The notes below the pieces were generated by a model. That model saw nothing but the letters and a program-made list of their open reading frames with translations. It was not told the DNA's origin and did not search any database. Positions 12,160 through 24,110 of a stretch of 64,000 nt of DNA are shown one piece after another (position 1 is the first letter of the stretch; every line of letters starts with the position of its first letter). Source of the stretch: Geosiphon pyriformis (taxonomy: Eukaryota > Glomeromycota > Glomeromycetes > Archaeosporales > Geosiphonaceae); NCBI GenBank assembly GCA_016748015.1, contig JAAOMT010000009.1, positions 1,004,970-1,068,969 of the forward strand, in the 5' to 3' direction. Both the position numbers and the translations under genes were made by a program.

Positions 12160-15100
12160 TTAGGAATAGTCCACATCATAAGGAGTTGCCCCATGGGACA
12201 AGGATCCACCAGTTCGTCTTGGTTGCAATAAGGCTCCTGGGGGATATCCACTGTTATTATTGTGGGTCCAAAAGGTTTGTCTATAATCATTCCAAGAGGT
12301 CACATCCTCTTCAGAGAAAGACGTAGAACTCATTAATTGAAATCGCGCAAAGTCCTCAGAATCTCTCCTCCTCAAATTTCCGTTTAAAGGAACGACTGTT
12401 TTACCTGTTGAAGAGGAATCCGTTGATGACTTAGTAGTATGATTAGAATAATGTTCTGCGAATGATCGCAAGGAGCCCAATGAAGAAGGCTTTGACATAT
12501 GGGTTTCTAAAACCTCTGCTGCTTCAAAATGAGTATCGGTCTTTGTCGAGTTTGTGACAATCGATTCATCGCCAAGATCTTGATGAATTATACGTGGTAT
12601 GGAATATGTTATTGATGGAGTATGTGTAGACACATCTATGCTGTCATCGCCAATTACTATATCTGAATCATCATCGCCCGGACCAAAATAATTATCCAGA
12701 TCCCGAAGTTCGTCCTCAATTTCACTAAATTGATTACGTCGTGTGGGTGTTTCACTACTATAGCTATTTGTAAAATCTCCCGCGAGTTCTGGATAGAATT
12801 CATAATCAAGAAGCGCCATTGCTGACTTACAAGTGGAACAAACAGCTTGCACATTTGATCGTGTATGTGAAGCCGTGATAACAGGATCAGGGACAGCCCA
12901 ACCAGATTCTTCAGGATTGCCAAACAAACTGGCAGTTGTATCGAAATCTTTTTGAACCCGTTTCGCGTTTATGCTCATTCGAAGAATGTGTTTGTCTTTT
13001 GGCCCCCCCGTTATGGAGATTGCTTCATCTAAAACTTCTAATGCTTCTTGAGCGTACTGGGTAGGTAGTAGACGGAGAAGGGGAAGGATCAATTCAGCCC
13101 CGATTCCGTCATATTCTACTCTAGACGTATCCACATATGGTAGCAACAATTTAAGAATTTTCATTGTCATCAATTTGTAGTATGGAATTTTATTTGAGAG
13201 TAAGCCCATCAGGAAAAGCAAAATCTGAGACTCGTAAACCGAAAAATAATTATCGCGTATTACTACAATGATCTCTTTCATAAAGTTTTCTTCTTTTCGT
13301 CGGAATCGTCCTTTGATATATGAAGTGAGAATGCGCTCAAGATTGTGTCGATTTTCATGTTCCGCAAAAGATGCCAAAGCTTGTGCCCATTCAGTGCATT
13401 CCTCAAATATGGTATCATTGTTTAATGCATCAACCATCCTTGGAAGATTGGCTAGTAAAAGAAATAAAAGTCTCCCTTCAGATCGATCTATCAAGGAATC
13501 ATCATGCAAATGCATCAATTTTCGTAACATATTAAAAGTAGGCTGGAGAGAAATTGAGGATCGAATGCCTTTCATCAACAACGGCTGAATTCCTTCGAAC
13601 GTTCCTTTCCATTTGTTTTCTGGAAAAAATCCCCAGAAGAGGGCTTGATTTTCTTGATCTTGCATATCAAATTTGTCCAAAAGTTTGTCGAGAATAGTTA
13701 ATGCTTCCAAATATTCCGGTTCATTTATCGTTTCGAGGCATGCAATCGTAGCCCAAAGTAATTGTGGAAAATTTTCTTTAGTGCTTGGTGGAAGACAATC
13801 GACAACATGACTAAGCGATATTAATATTTCTAAAGCGAATCCTTGAATATCAACAGATGTGTCGGCAATAGTATTGGATAATCGTGAAAGCATATCAGCT
13901 AACATACGTTCATTAAATGCTGGTTTCAATGAGCGGAAAATCTGAAACGAACGACAAGCTATATGTCGGACTGGGCAGGAAGTAGCCCATTCTAAAGCCT
14001 GCTCACCCCACATTTGTAATAGAGCTTCTTGGCCGTGTTGGAAAATGTTTACAACATCTTTAGACAATCTTTCAAGGTCAATTAGACTACTAATTGATCG
14101 ATTACTGTATGATATATCTTCATGTGGCCAGAGTTGAGGTCCTTCCTTACAATTCAACTCTGTAACCAATGCCGTTCCCATTTCCACAGCATCAGGATAA
14201 ACACACTTTCCTATGATAATTGAATATATCAAGTTTACCAATAATGCACGAGCCTCCTCGCTTATAAGAGGATTTGCAGAATCTACTTGCACGAAAAGTA
14301 CATGCAACAATAGTGGTAAATAGATTTGGAGATCCGAGCCAGCTTCAACAGCCATATCAACCATGTAAAGCATAGCCAATTGTCCTGCCGAAAACACTGG
14401 TCGCTTATTATGAGCCGGTAATACTTCGTCAAAGTTGGCATACCATAAATCACTTGTTGCCTTCTTTGCCGTGTCTCCATTTTCTCGTGGCTGGGGAGTC
14501 ATAGATTTTGGTGTTATCTCTGAAGTAAGTCGTTCAATGACGGCTGCACAAGCTGGTGTTCTTCCTAGAAATACAAATACTCTTTTTGCGTGGATAACAA
14601 AATTTGGATTTCTTTTTTCTAATCCAACATCGATCAAATACTTTACGATTGCTCGAATATTAGCCACATGTTCTCCAGTAACTAATTGTTGCCAGATTAG
14701 TTCAACCTCTTTGACGTGAATGTCTCCATATTTCAAAGTGATGAAAAACAAGTTAGAAATGATCATGTTGGTGGTGGGGTGAAGTACATCGTCTTCGGTC
14801 ACGATGAATCCAATATTCCGCAACCACGGCAAAAAATAATTTAACATGTCTCGTTGGCCTTTTTCCCGAACAGAATCGAAACGTAATGTGAACTCGGATA
14901 ATATATAATATGTTTCATCGAAAAGTTTATCATCGGGACGCGCTGTATCAGCTGGTGATTCTCCATCAATGTTTCGCTGTCCTTCATTATATATTCGTTT
15001 CTCCTCGTCTCTTTTTCGTGCATTATGAGCCAGTCGAGTGGACAAGGCAATCTGTGCTTGTTCATAAATCGAAGATAATTGGCTCGTAATACCTATTTCA

Positions 15101-18100
15101 TATTCGGCAGCACAACATTCGTTGTAAAACCTTTTCTCGACTATTTTCAATAAGCTAATGGCAGTCTGACGAATTTCCAATTCTGGATCGCCAACCTTGA
15201 AAAGTGCCAGCGCAATAATTTGGCATGGATATTCCAGGGGGTAATTCTTGACTTTGAATAATGTATGAGCGATCGCCAGAAAGAAGCCCTGCGTGCTTTT
15301 CATTGATGGGTTTCCAGTATAGCATTTACCAATGAAATGATTCAAAATGAACGGATCATTTGCATTAGAAACGAGTAAGCCTTCTATTGCTCTCCTATAA
15401 AAGAGGGACAATAGTTTAAACCGTTGGTAAAGTTTAAATTACTATTCCGAACATATAATTCTGGCTGAAAAAGAAATTTTGAAATATACAAACCTGGCAA
15501 TGGGATGAAGTTTATCTTGAGGATCATTAAAAACAGATTCGATCCATTTTAATAAATTTTTATCGTCAAAAAAGATTGGCTTGTCATTTTCCTTGACACA
15601 TTTTAACGGGCCTTTCTATTGTGGCCAATGTAATTGACAAAAGAATTGAAGAATGAAACAAGCAAAAACCTTTTGTGTAGATTTTATATAAATTAGTATT
15701 GGAATTTGACGTACACATAGTGCTGCCATAGCATTCAATGCCGCCAATTCTAACGCCTTTCGTTCAGTTTCCAGTTGAGCCGCAATCGGACGTCGTTCGT
15801 CCGGATCTTTTGGGAAATTTTCCAGATATAATGATATGAGTTTTCCATCGCGATCACGATTCTCTCTTCCTTTTTCCCCGTGGCCACACCATTCTTCAAA
15901 CATATTGAACAGAGATAAACGCATTTCAAATGGCATGATTTCAAGTTCACTTTTGATATTGTTGAGACGAGAAATTCCTTCATATAATTTCTCAATGAGG
16001 CCGCAAAAATATTGACGGAGTTTCTGAAATTCAAAATCGTTCGTCAATTCTGGCTCCCGTAAAAAGCTTATGGTATCTTTAACAAATTCCATGATCCAGG
16101 TCTCAATTGTACGATCGCATATACGCTCTGTATCGAGAAGGAAATGCCCCGTCAATTGAAGTACCCGAGCGACTTCGGTTCGAACTCGATCCCACTTCTT
16201 CATTCGTCTGAGTATAGTTGGATAATTTTTGGTCGCGCTCTTTGAACGGTGGTCATCATTTATAAATTTAATATATGGCTTTAAATCATTCAGCAAAACT
16301 TTATAAACATGAGAATTGATGTTTCCAAGTGCCACAACAACCGCGTCTCGTATCAAATTATGATCAGAATAGAGAAACCCCAAAATTCTACGAAACAAAG
16401 CTCTTGCAGACGTGATGCGATCTCCCGGTATAGATTCTGATCGCTTTCGTTCTGTTGGCGGAATCCGATCAGTATAATCATCTAAAAGAGTAATAGTTGA
16501 ACAGGCAACAATCAAATAAGAACGCCACTGATTAATGATTTCATCTGTGGGCGAAACTGACTTGGTATGAAATCTTGTCATGGACAGTGTAGTCGGAGCA
16601 CGAGGAAATGATTCCGATAAATTCAGTATAGTTTGGTTCATTCGAACTATTCGTATGCAGACATTATTACGACACAATGCAACAGTCACCGGGAAACGTT
16701 CAAAACAAATCTTCATAAATTCTGGAAAACAACGGGACCAAATTACAATGTCCGCACTATGCTCACTTTCAACTAAACGTAAAAGAACGTCTTTTTTGCC
16801 TTGTTGTTGTAATTTCTGTAAACGAATTTGCTCCACTATTGTCAATGGAGTCTGTGATACCGAGGTCACCAGTTTATCAAATTTAATAAGATCTCCACCA
16901 CCAAGACCGAGTACATGAATTACACGAGTATATGGTTTCTTGTTCTCCTTATTGTTAACAGAATAATGTAATTTTACATTGGATTCTGATTTTATAGTGG
17001 TCTGACCACTTTCCATCTCCACTACAGTAATTTCATCGTTACTACGCGAAGTATTTAGTGAGTGATCGCTTGATTCAGGAAGAGTATTCCGGCGAGATAA
17101 CGGTAGCTCATTGTTGCGTCGCTGAGCGTATTCCAATTCAAGCTCAGCCACATGTTTTAAAATGTCAACAGCATACTTTCTGATATTACAACATTGACTG
17201 CAAAGAAAAAGCAATCCGTTTGCCTCAGTTTCTTCAATGATTGTTCGTATGGTCTGATTATCTGGCTCCGTACTGGTAATATTTTTGGAGTTATCCGTAT
17301 TAATTGATGATTCCACTCCACCACTGAGAAAGCTGACTATAGGATTATTACCACGTAATTGATCCAGCCAGACTCGCAATAATTCGAGATAAAGTTTTAA
17401 CACCCCTCCAAATTTAGTGCCAGTTCCTGGACCTACTCCAGCCAAAATCTCGGCGTATTTATCTTCAATTTGATAGACGAACCTTGAAAACCCCATTATT
17501 ACTATATCAGCACCACATTGAGCTGCAATTCGTCCAAGTGCTTGAGCAGCAGCTTTTGCAAGATCGGGATCAAGGTGAACAGTGTATCTACAAAGCATTT
17601 CAATAGTGGTCCCTATGTTGACTTTTAGTGGTAATAATCTGGGAAGTGCTCGAATGTAAGTTTTTAGCAAATCCAAATAAGGCTGCTTGTCTCTGGAATA
17701 TGTAACACTGAGGGTAGCATATGAATGGTATATTGTATTCTCACTCATTGCCGTAACAACACCATCACCCACTGGTGATACTACACTAGATCGAGGCTGA
17801 AGATGTCTCTCATCATATATCAGCAGCATGCTTCCATAATGATTACTATCAACCACCCAAATGATTTTCCAAGCAATTTCACAAAACTTCTGAAAAGTCT
17901 CTTTCAAACCAGGTCGATTGAAAAAGGACTCGGGAAGTATATCTGATGTATTTCCCAATTTCAATAATTGGGCCATAATATCTCTGGGTTCCAAGCTATT
18001 CAGAAACGGCGGTTTCATATCTGGATTCAACATCGCTGTCAGTAAGAGTCCAAATGCCCGAATTCCAATATGCATTCTCTCTGGTGCTATATAATCGATT

Positions 18101-20495
18101 GATAGTGAAGAATAATGGCTGCTCATCAAATCAGAATTAAGCAGATAAAAAATGATATTTTTCAGGCAATAATCGTAATGTTGTGGCTTGAAACCCACGT
18201 AGTATACGTAAAGGACAAATAACTCGATACACGTATCCGATGGTAAAATCGGGCGTCGATTCGAGGGAAATAAGATCTTGCTAATATTGTCTAGTTTTTT
18301 TTGGGTGTTTCCGGTAGTTTCATGACATCTGTATAGAAATGTCCAAACCAGACGAACTACACATCCAAGTGCCATTTGACGTCGTTCTTTATCCTAGGTA
18401 AAAAGCGTTTGAAAGTTACCGAAGGTATGTCCAAAGTATGGCTAAATTATTGTGAGCGAATAAAAACCTTGAATCTTGCAATACAATAGTCAGCACATGC
18501 CCACCAGTTTTGTGTGAAAAATTCTCGTTTGCTAACACACAGTAAGGTTGTAGTAAAAGTGTAAGCGACCTGAAACAAAAAAAACGACGGATTAATTCAA
18601 AATGTCCAAAATTTGTCATGAATTATGAATCACTGACATCTGAATTTTTGAGTTTTTCGGCCATCTTTATGGCTTTTGGATAAAGCATATCCACTGCTGT
18701 TACCCAGGCCGGAAAATTAACTTCAGCGTTGGCCACCTTTCGGTTAAAATGGCTTAGGATTAATATGTGAGTGGATATCAATATGTCCTATCGCAAAAAA
18801 ATCCCACTTACACCGGCAATAGGAACCAAGAGTTGTACAAATAAATCAGCATAAGCGTGCTTTATACGTGCACCATTTGCTACTTTAAGAAAACCAGCTA
18901 AACTCTGCAAAAAATCGGCAGTTTCGATTAATGCGTCTTCGGGATAAATCTGTGGGTAAATTTTAAAAGGTTTTTTTGATTTGCAATATCTTAAGCACAT
19001 GAGCAAAAATCACCGCAACTTACCTTCAACCTCAAATACCTAATTCCACTAATCAACATCGTGATCTTGGATTCATGCTCCTTCAACACATTAGGATGAA
19101 GTTTTCCATATTGCTCCAGTTCTGCGATAAAACGATCAGACACGGTGCCAAAACGAATGCTCGACAGGGAACCAATAAGCTCAGCGAATAAGTTAAAACT
19201 AGCTTCCCTGTTCCGAATTTTTTGCACCATTTCCCTTGAAAAGACATCAGATTTTGATTTCAATATAAGGATACTTTAAGAAAAAAACGTTAATAAGAGA
19301 AAAAGTGAGAGTACGAGCTAAATCAAGAAACAATAATGATTTCTCGCACTCGACCCTTGTTTTCAATACTTACGGATCTGAAATTCTTATTTGATCAAAC
19401 ACTAGGGTTTCAAGTTCAGCCCCATGTTCTTTTGCCAATGCATTAGGTTGAAGTTGATTAATTATCTCGAGTAAGGTTCGACATAGTATGAACATTGTCA
19501 CTTGCTAAGAATTCAAATAAAAATGGTTTCGCATATTGCAATTAAAAGTACTTATTGAATATTCAATTTTAGTGAAAAATAGAAAACGTAAATTATAATT
19601 TCAAAAATTGAGGCCTAACCCAGGATCACTTTTTAATGTCCGCTTCATTTCAATAAATTGGCCAATCATAACCTGATATATAATGCTCTAAAAAATTCAA
19701 CAATCAAAAACTTATTAACATACCGCTTTTCGCTCGCTCAAAATTGCTTGCATGTCTTTGGTCCGTTCTACTAGCGCACCATCACTACTGTTAGGATAAA
19801 TTAAAACCCAAAGAAAAACTTAGTTCCGATTTTATTTAGATCATTGGTAAAGGAAACCAAAAAGGATATCAATAATGAGACCCTTACTGCGTTCGTTTAT
19901 GAGTTGGTATGTCAGGGACATCTGCTGGTTTCTCCGTCTTGCTTTTGCGCCAATTCATGATTTGGTCGATGACAGATTTGGGTCGATGCCTCGCGATATA
20001 TCCCAGCGAGTTTAACAATTTATCGAAGGCAGGGTCTGCTCCAGGTCCTACGATCTTCATAAAATCAGGCTCGCGATCCTAAATTATTGAGAATAGTTGA
20101 AACTTGGGTCAAAAATAAAATTGAGACAGTCGAGATTTTTCTTCAAAAAACTCCCAGTTAATTTGGTTGAATAATAAATCGCATAAGTAGCTTCTTAATA
20201 TAAGCATGTGTTGACCGTCAAGCCTATTACTTATGTTAAAGGATGGGAACATTTAAAAGAAACAATTTTTTTCTACGAGGACAGAACATTGTAAAGGCGT
20301 CTATAAGAAACTTGGATTAAATTTTGTTCAAACCTACCACACTCCAGCTCATAACGTTATTAACCTTGCGTTCTGCCAGCCTGATAAACTGTCTGATGAG
20401 TATGGCAATAGCATAGGTGGCTGGTGTTTTTGGGTCAGACGCCATGACGGGTCTTTGGGAAGGTACATTAACGGTGGAAAGCGGTCTCTCTTTAT
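12160..20495 (-). CDS. TAO3: Furry/Tao3/PAG1-type cell morphogenesis protein, 5' end unresolved
   Basis: Very large HEAT/ARM-like scaffold of the RAM/MOR network (Tao3, Mor2, Furry), which acts with NDR-family kinases in polarised growth. The most N-terminal exon found reads DKERPLSTVNVPSQRP then VMASDPKTPATYAIAI and FIRLAERKVN, matching the conserved start region of fungal homologues. Later exons give PAFDKLLNSLGYIARHRPKSVIDQ, FFTQNWWACADYCIARFKD, the long block 18375-15670 and the long final exon 15400-12160 ending GATPYDVDYS. The join AMAALC|KGPLKCVKEND removes the intron near 15.62-15.68 kb. The C-terminus carries low-complexity Ser/Thr stretches after the conserved C-terminal domain. About ten short introns lie in the 5' half. 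The exon at 20495 follows a CTAG acceptor, so the true start is further upstream, in unresolved AT-rich sequence, unless ATG 20445 is used. No frameshift was seen. Confidence 0.92.
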
Positions 20496-22506
20496 CTAGT
20501 TTAAAAACAATAACTTTAGAAATTCAAAGTTGAGTATAACGAATTTTGATTGGCTTGACTTAAGAGACGAGAATTTAATTGTAGTACAGCCGGACACTTA
20601 AATACATTTAATGGGGAATTCCTTTCCGGTACAACTATACAAGTACACAAAAGCAAATTAGAATCAAGGGAGTCACATATATTTTTTGTCGTTGCTATAA
20701 TGACATTTGTTTACATAGCACTAAACATTCTTTTTGGATAGCATTTACCAAAAAATCAGAAACAAGAAAAATTCGAGGCCGTTATTTTATTTTTGGGAGG
20801 AGAATTCAATATAATGATGCAGAGGAAATCATAAAACAGCCACGCGACTTTGCGACGTTTTGTTTGATCTACAAATTTGGTGTGTATAAAAATTAATCAT
20901 GCCCATCATCATCAAAAAAGTGACCTTTACGATGAAATTGGATTTTCAACTTTAATGAATTTTAAGTTTCGATCTGATCTCTAATTTTAATATTACGACG
21001 TGAAATCAAATATCGTTGTGCAAGAAGTTTATGCTTCCTATTGATAAATTTTGCATGGTTACAATTGACTTATTAGCAGACAAAGAATTTTTTTTTTGTT
21101 TTGTTGCTCAATACCCTATTTAGCTATTTATTATAACTTGTGAGTAGTGAGTATTAATCTTTTGACTTTTAAAAGCCAAAAATCTATTATTTAACAAAAA
21201 ATTTTAGTTTCTTGATTATTTTATCGATTTATTTTATAATCTTGTATTTTATTATTTTTTGTATTGTTTAAACTTAAAAATACAGAGCTTTTTACTTAAG
21301 AAAAGTTTTTTTAATAGCAAAAATAATTTAAAAAAAACTATAAAAATTTAAAGTAAGTAAAAAAAAAAACATTATAAAAGTTAATAACAGAAAAATTAAC
21401 AGCAAAAAAATTAAAGTCTTAAACAGTAAAATTGAAAAAAAAAACAATAAATAATATTTAAATAACATAAACAAAACATATAATAATTTTAATTTAATAA
21501 TTTATGTTAAAAAATTTTATTTAAAAAATTTCAATTTCAAAACAGATAAAAATAGAAATTATAAAATTTAAAAAAATTCTTTTTTTTATTTATTTTAAAA
21601 ACCACAAAAATAGAAAAGTTTTTTTATTGTCTATATACATACAATATTTTATTTGGAATTTAGTAGCTCTAATTTAAATATTTTTAATAGTAAAACTGGT
21701 AAAAAATTTAAGAAAACCATTTTTGTAACCAAAGCTAAAAATATTAGTAAAAAAAAATAAAAAGTTTTAGCAATAATAACAGCATAATATTATAAATAAA
21801 TAAAAAATTGTTAAAATTAATACAAATAATATAAATAAAGATTTTGTTATTAAAATTAATTTTGATTTAAATAATAAAATCAGATATTTAAATAGTATAA
21901 ATATTTTAATGCTTAAAGTTAATTATATTAATTGTTTTTTTAAAAAGTTTAATTTAAAAAATAAATAATATAATAAATTTAAAATAGCTTTTATTATTAT
22001 TATTATTAATTGTTTTATTATTAGTTTTTTCTTTATTTAAGTTTATTGTTGAAAAAAATTTTGTATAATATATTAATTTGTTAAAAATATTTTAAAAAAA
22101 GTTGTAAATATTTTCATTAATAATTAGGTTTAAAAATTTTTTTTACTTTTTTAAATTTATAAAATTATTAAAATAAGAGTTTTTTTTGTTATTTTAAATA
22201 GTAATTTTAATAAAAATAAGTTAAGTATATTGTTAATCTTAATAAGTATAAATTATTTAATAAAAAAGATACTAATCAACTAACATGAATTTTGTTTTGG
22301 TTAATGAAAATTTATATAATGTAATAGTAAATAAAGGGAGAATTAATACTAACAAAATTTTCAACACGGATTATTTGGCTGTTTTAGTGAGTAATAATTA
22401 TAATTCAAGGAGCAAGACAGGCAGTATAGATATTTGTTCGAAATGAAACTTTCACAATTTCAGATTGGGACTTCAAAGAAATATAACACAGGTTCATGAT
22501 TTGATG
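20496..22506. other. AT-rich spacer between Furry 5' end and centrin 3' end
   Basis: From about 20.9 kb the DNA is extremely AT-rich with long A and T runs and short ATT repeats (for example near 21.99-22.01 kb). I could not trace a gene or a recognisable transposon protein. The first exon(s) and promoter of the Furry gene should lie at 20.5-20.9 kb, but I could not place them. Confidence 0.6.
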
Positions 22507-23236
22507 TCAATATACATTTAATTTCTGGATGAGACGAATAAACTCATCTTGGTCAATTTCGCCATCTCCATTTTTATCTGCTTCCTTAATCATTTCTAGA
22601 ACCTCTTCGTCATCCATATTTTCGTTAAATTCCTCGGCAACTCTTTTCAAGTTCTTGAACGAAATCTTTCCGGTCTTGTCTTCATCAAACATAGCAAAGA
22701 CTTTTATCAATTCCTCTTTGACATCACGTTCAGACTTTTGGACATAGAAATTAGTACTTATTTATTAATCTATCTTTTAACTCTCAAGTTTATCGAGAAA
22801 ACGATTGAAAATTTTTGCAAAAGGCAGTCAGAATTAAAGCCACTCCGGGCTTGACCGTGAAAATACAAACCATTTTAGCTTCCACTATTCGCAAAAATGT
22901 ATCGTAGTCTATTTTGCTACTACGGGTAAGGTTAAGATCACTCAAGATGCCCTGTAATTCTTCTTTTTTCAACTCAAAATCCAATAAACGCAGAGCAGCC
23001 TGGAGGTCTTTAGCGTTTATAGCAGACTCATCGGCGAGATCAAAGATTGTAAAAGCTCCTGAAATCTCTTTAAGCTGTTCCTCATTAAGATTTGTTGTCA
23101 CTGGTTCGGTTTTTTTAGACTTGGCATTATTACGTTTCTTGGATTTGCTGTTTTCCTGTCTGTTCGACTAGTTAATTAAACCCACTTTTAACTTCGGATT
23201 GCCAATAAGGGTTTAAGGTCCAAGTAGACTTACCAT
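22507..23236 (-). CDS. CDC31: Centrin (Cdc31-type EF-hand protein), three exons
   Basis: Centrins are small EF-hand proteins of spindle pole bodies/MTOCs and of the nuclear export and NER machinery. Coding exons are 23236-23234 (only the ATG), 23167-22871 and 22734-22507, giving 175 residues. The protein has a Lys-rich N-terminus (SNRQENSKSKKRNNAKSKK), then two EF-hand pairs joined by the typical linker EAKMSERDVKEELIKVF. Only EF4 (ADKNGDGEIDQDEF) is canonical. EF1 (DLADESAINAKD) and EF2 lack several Ca2+ ligands, and EF3 (DEDKTGKISFKN) ends in Asn instead of Glu. The start was chosen because ATG, then intron, then the Lys-rich tail gives normal centrin length; the frame stays open further upstream but overlaps the Mic10 gene. 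Divergent from Mic10. Confidence 0.9.
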
Positions 23237-23388
23237 TTGTCTCGAAGGTTCCACTCTGCGTGGCGTAAAAATTGGACTACCATAACTGGCTGAATATTTT
23301 TCACGTGATAATACATTATTTTGATGGGCGCCACTTTTGTAGCTTTTCGTTCGCGTTCTTTCGTCACTTTTATTGCTGAACGCAAAAT
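23237..23388. promoter_or_regulatory. Bidirectional promoter, centrin (-) / Mic10 (+), with E-box CACGTG at 23302-23307
   Basis: The two start codons are only about 150 bp apart and divergent. A perfect CACGTG palindrome lies near the middle. E-boxes bind bHLH factors such as Cbf1-type proteins. Shared control is inferred. Confidence 0.5.
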
Positions 23389-23855
23389 ATGTCTGACGAG
23401 TCCCAAGTACCAAGCGAGGATATTCTAAACGAGAAGGTACTTTGGAACAAATTTTTTCATAATTTAATACTGACTTTCTGTATTTGACGCCAAAAGTGTA
23501 TTTCTTCTGCAACAATTGTACGTTACTGAAATTTATGGCAGTGGGACAAATGCATCTCAAATCTTTTGATAAAAACGGGTATCGGTCTAAGCGTAGGTGT
23601 TGTCGCATCGGCCCTTATTTTTAAAAGTAAGTAACCGTTTATTAAGCGACGGTCTCATTATATAACTTTTTAAGAGGAAAAGTTCTCACTGACCATAAGA
23701 TTTTAAAAGAAAAAGCTTGGCCTATAGCTATGTCAACTGGTATCGGGATTGGGGTTGCTTATGCTGATTGTCAACGAATCTTTAAACCCACTGCTATACC
23801 TGGTGTAAAAGTTATTAAAGCAACAAATCCTGTCACCTACGATATAAATTCATAA
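23389..23855 (+). CDS. MIC10: MICOS subunit Mic10 (MINOS1 family), three exons
   Basis: Mic10 is a small inner-membrane hairpin protein that bends cristae junctions. Exons are 23389-23436, 23542-23626 and 23710-23855, giving 92 residues, the usual family size. Exon 1 reads MSDESQVPSEDILNEK, exon 2 WDKCISNLLIKTGIGLSVGV, and exon 3 starts KAWPIAMSTGIGIGVAYADC and then CQRIFKPTAIPGVKV. The two Gly-rich motifs, GIGLSVGV and GIGIGVAYADC, each lie in a predicted membrane segment and are the family hallmark for oligomerisation. Splice sites are GT-AG (GTACTT, GTAAGT). The exons are too short to stand out as one ORF, and an open minus-strand frame overlaps exon 1. Convergent with phosphomevalonate kinase. 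Confidence 0.93.
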
Positions 23856-24110
23856 ACGGGGAAAACAAGCAATGCTAGTGCTCAAATGACAATAACTTAA
23901 AAAAATGTCTAAATTGATTTTGAGGGCTTGATACTGTGTATTCTTTTCATTAAATTGTATTTAAATTATAATTAGCTTTTAACGAGTATATTTGACAAGA
24001 CATCAACAAATATAGAATCTTCATTAATTCAAAGAAAAAATAATGAAATTACCCCTTAGAACTATTCTTTTATATAAAATATAATGTATAGTATTTTTGG
24101 AGATAAAGGA

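Noticed and set aside
16580-16918. Plus-strand open frame over the Furry gene
   Set aside because: Antisense shadow in a long, well-supported exon.
23213-23608. 131-codon minus-strand frame upstream of and in phase with centrin
   Set aside because: It overlaps Mic10 exon 1 and part of exon 2 on the other strand, has no centrin-like or other recognisable sequence, and centrin has normal length when started at 23236.
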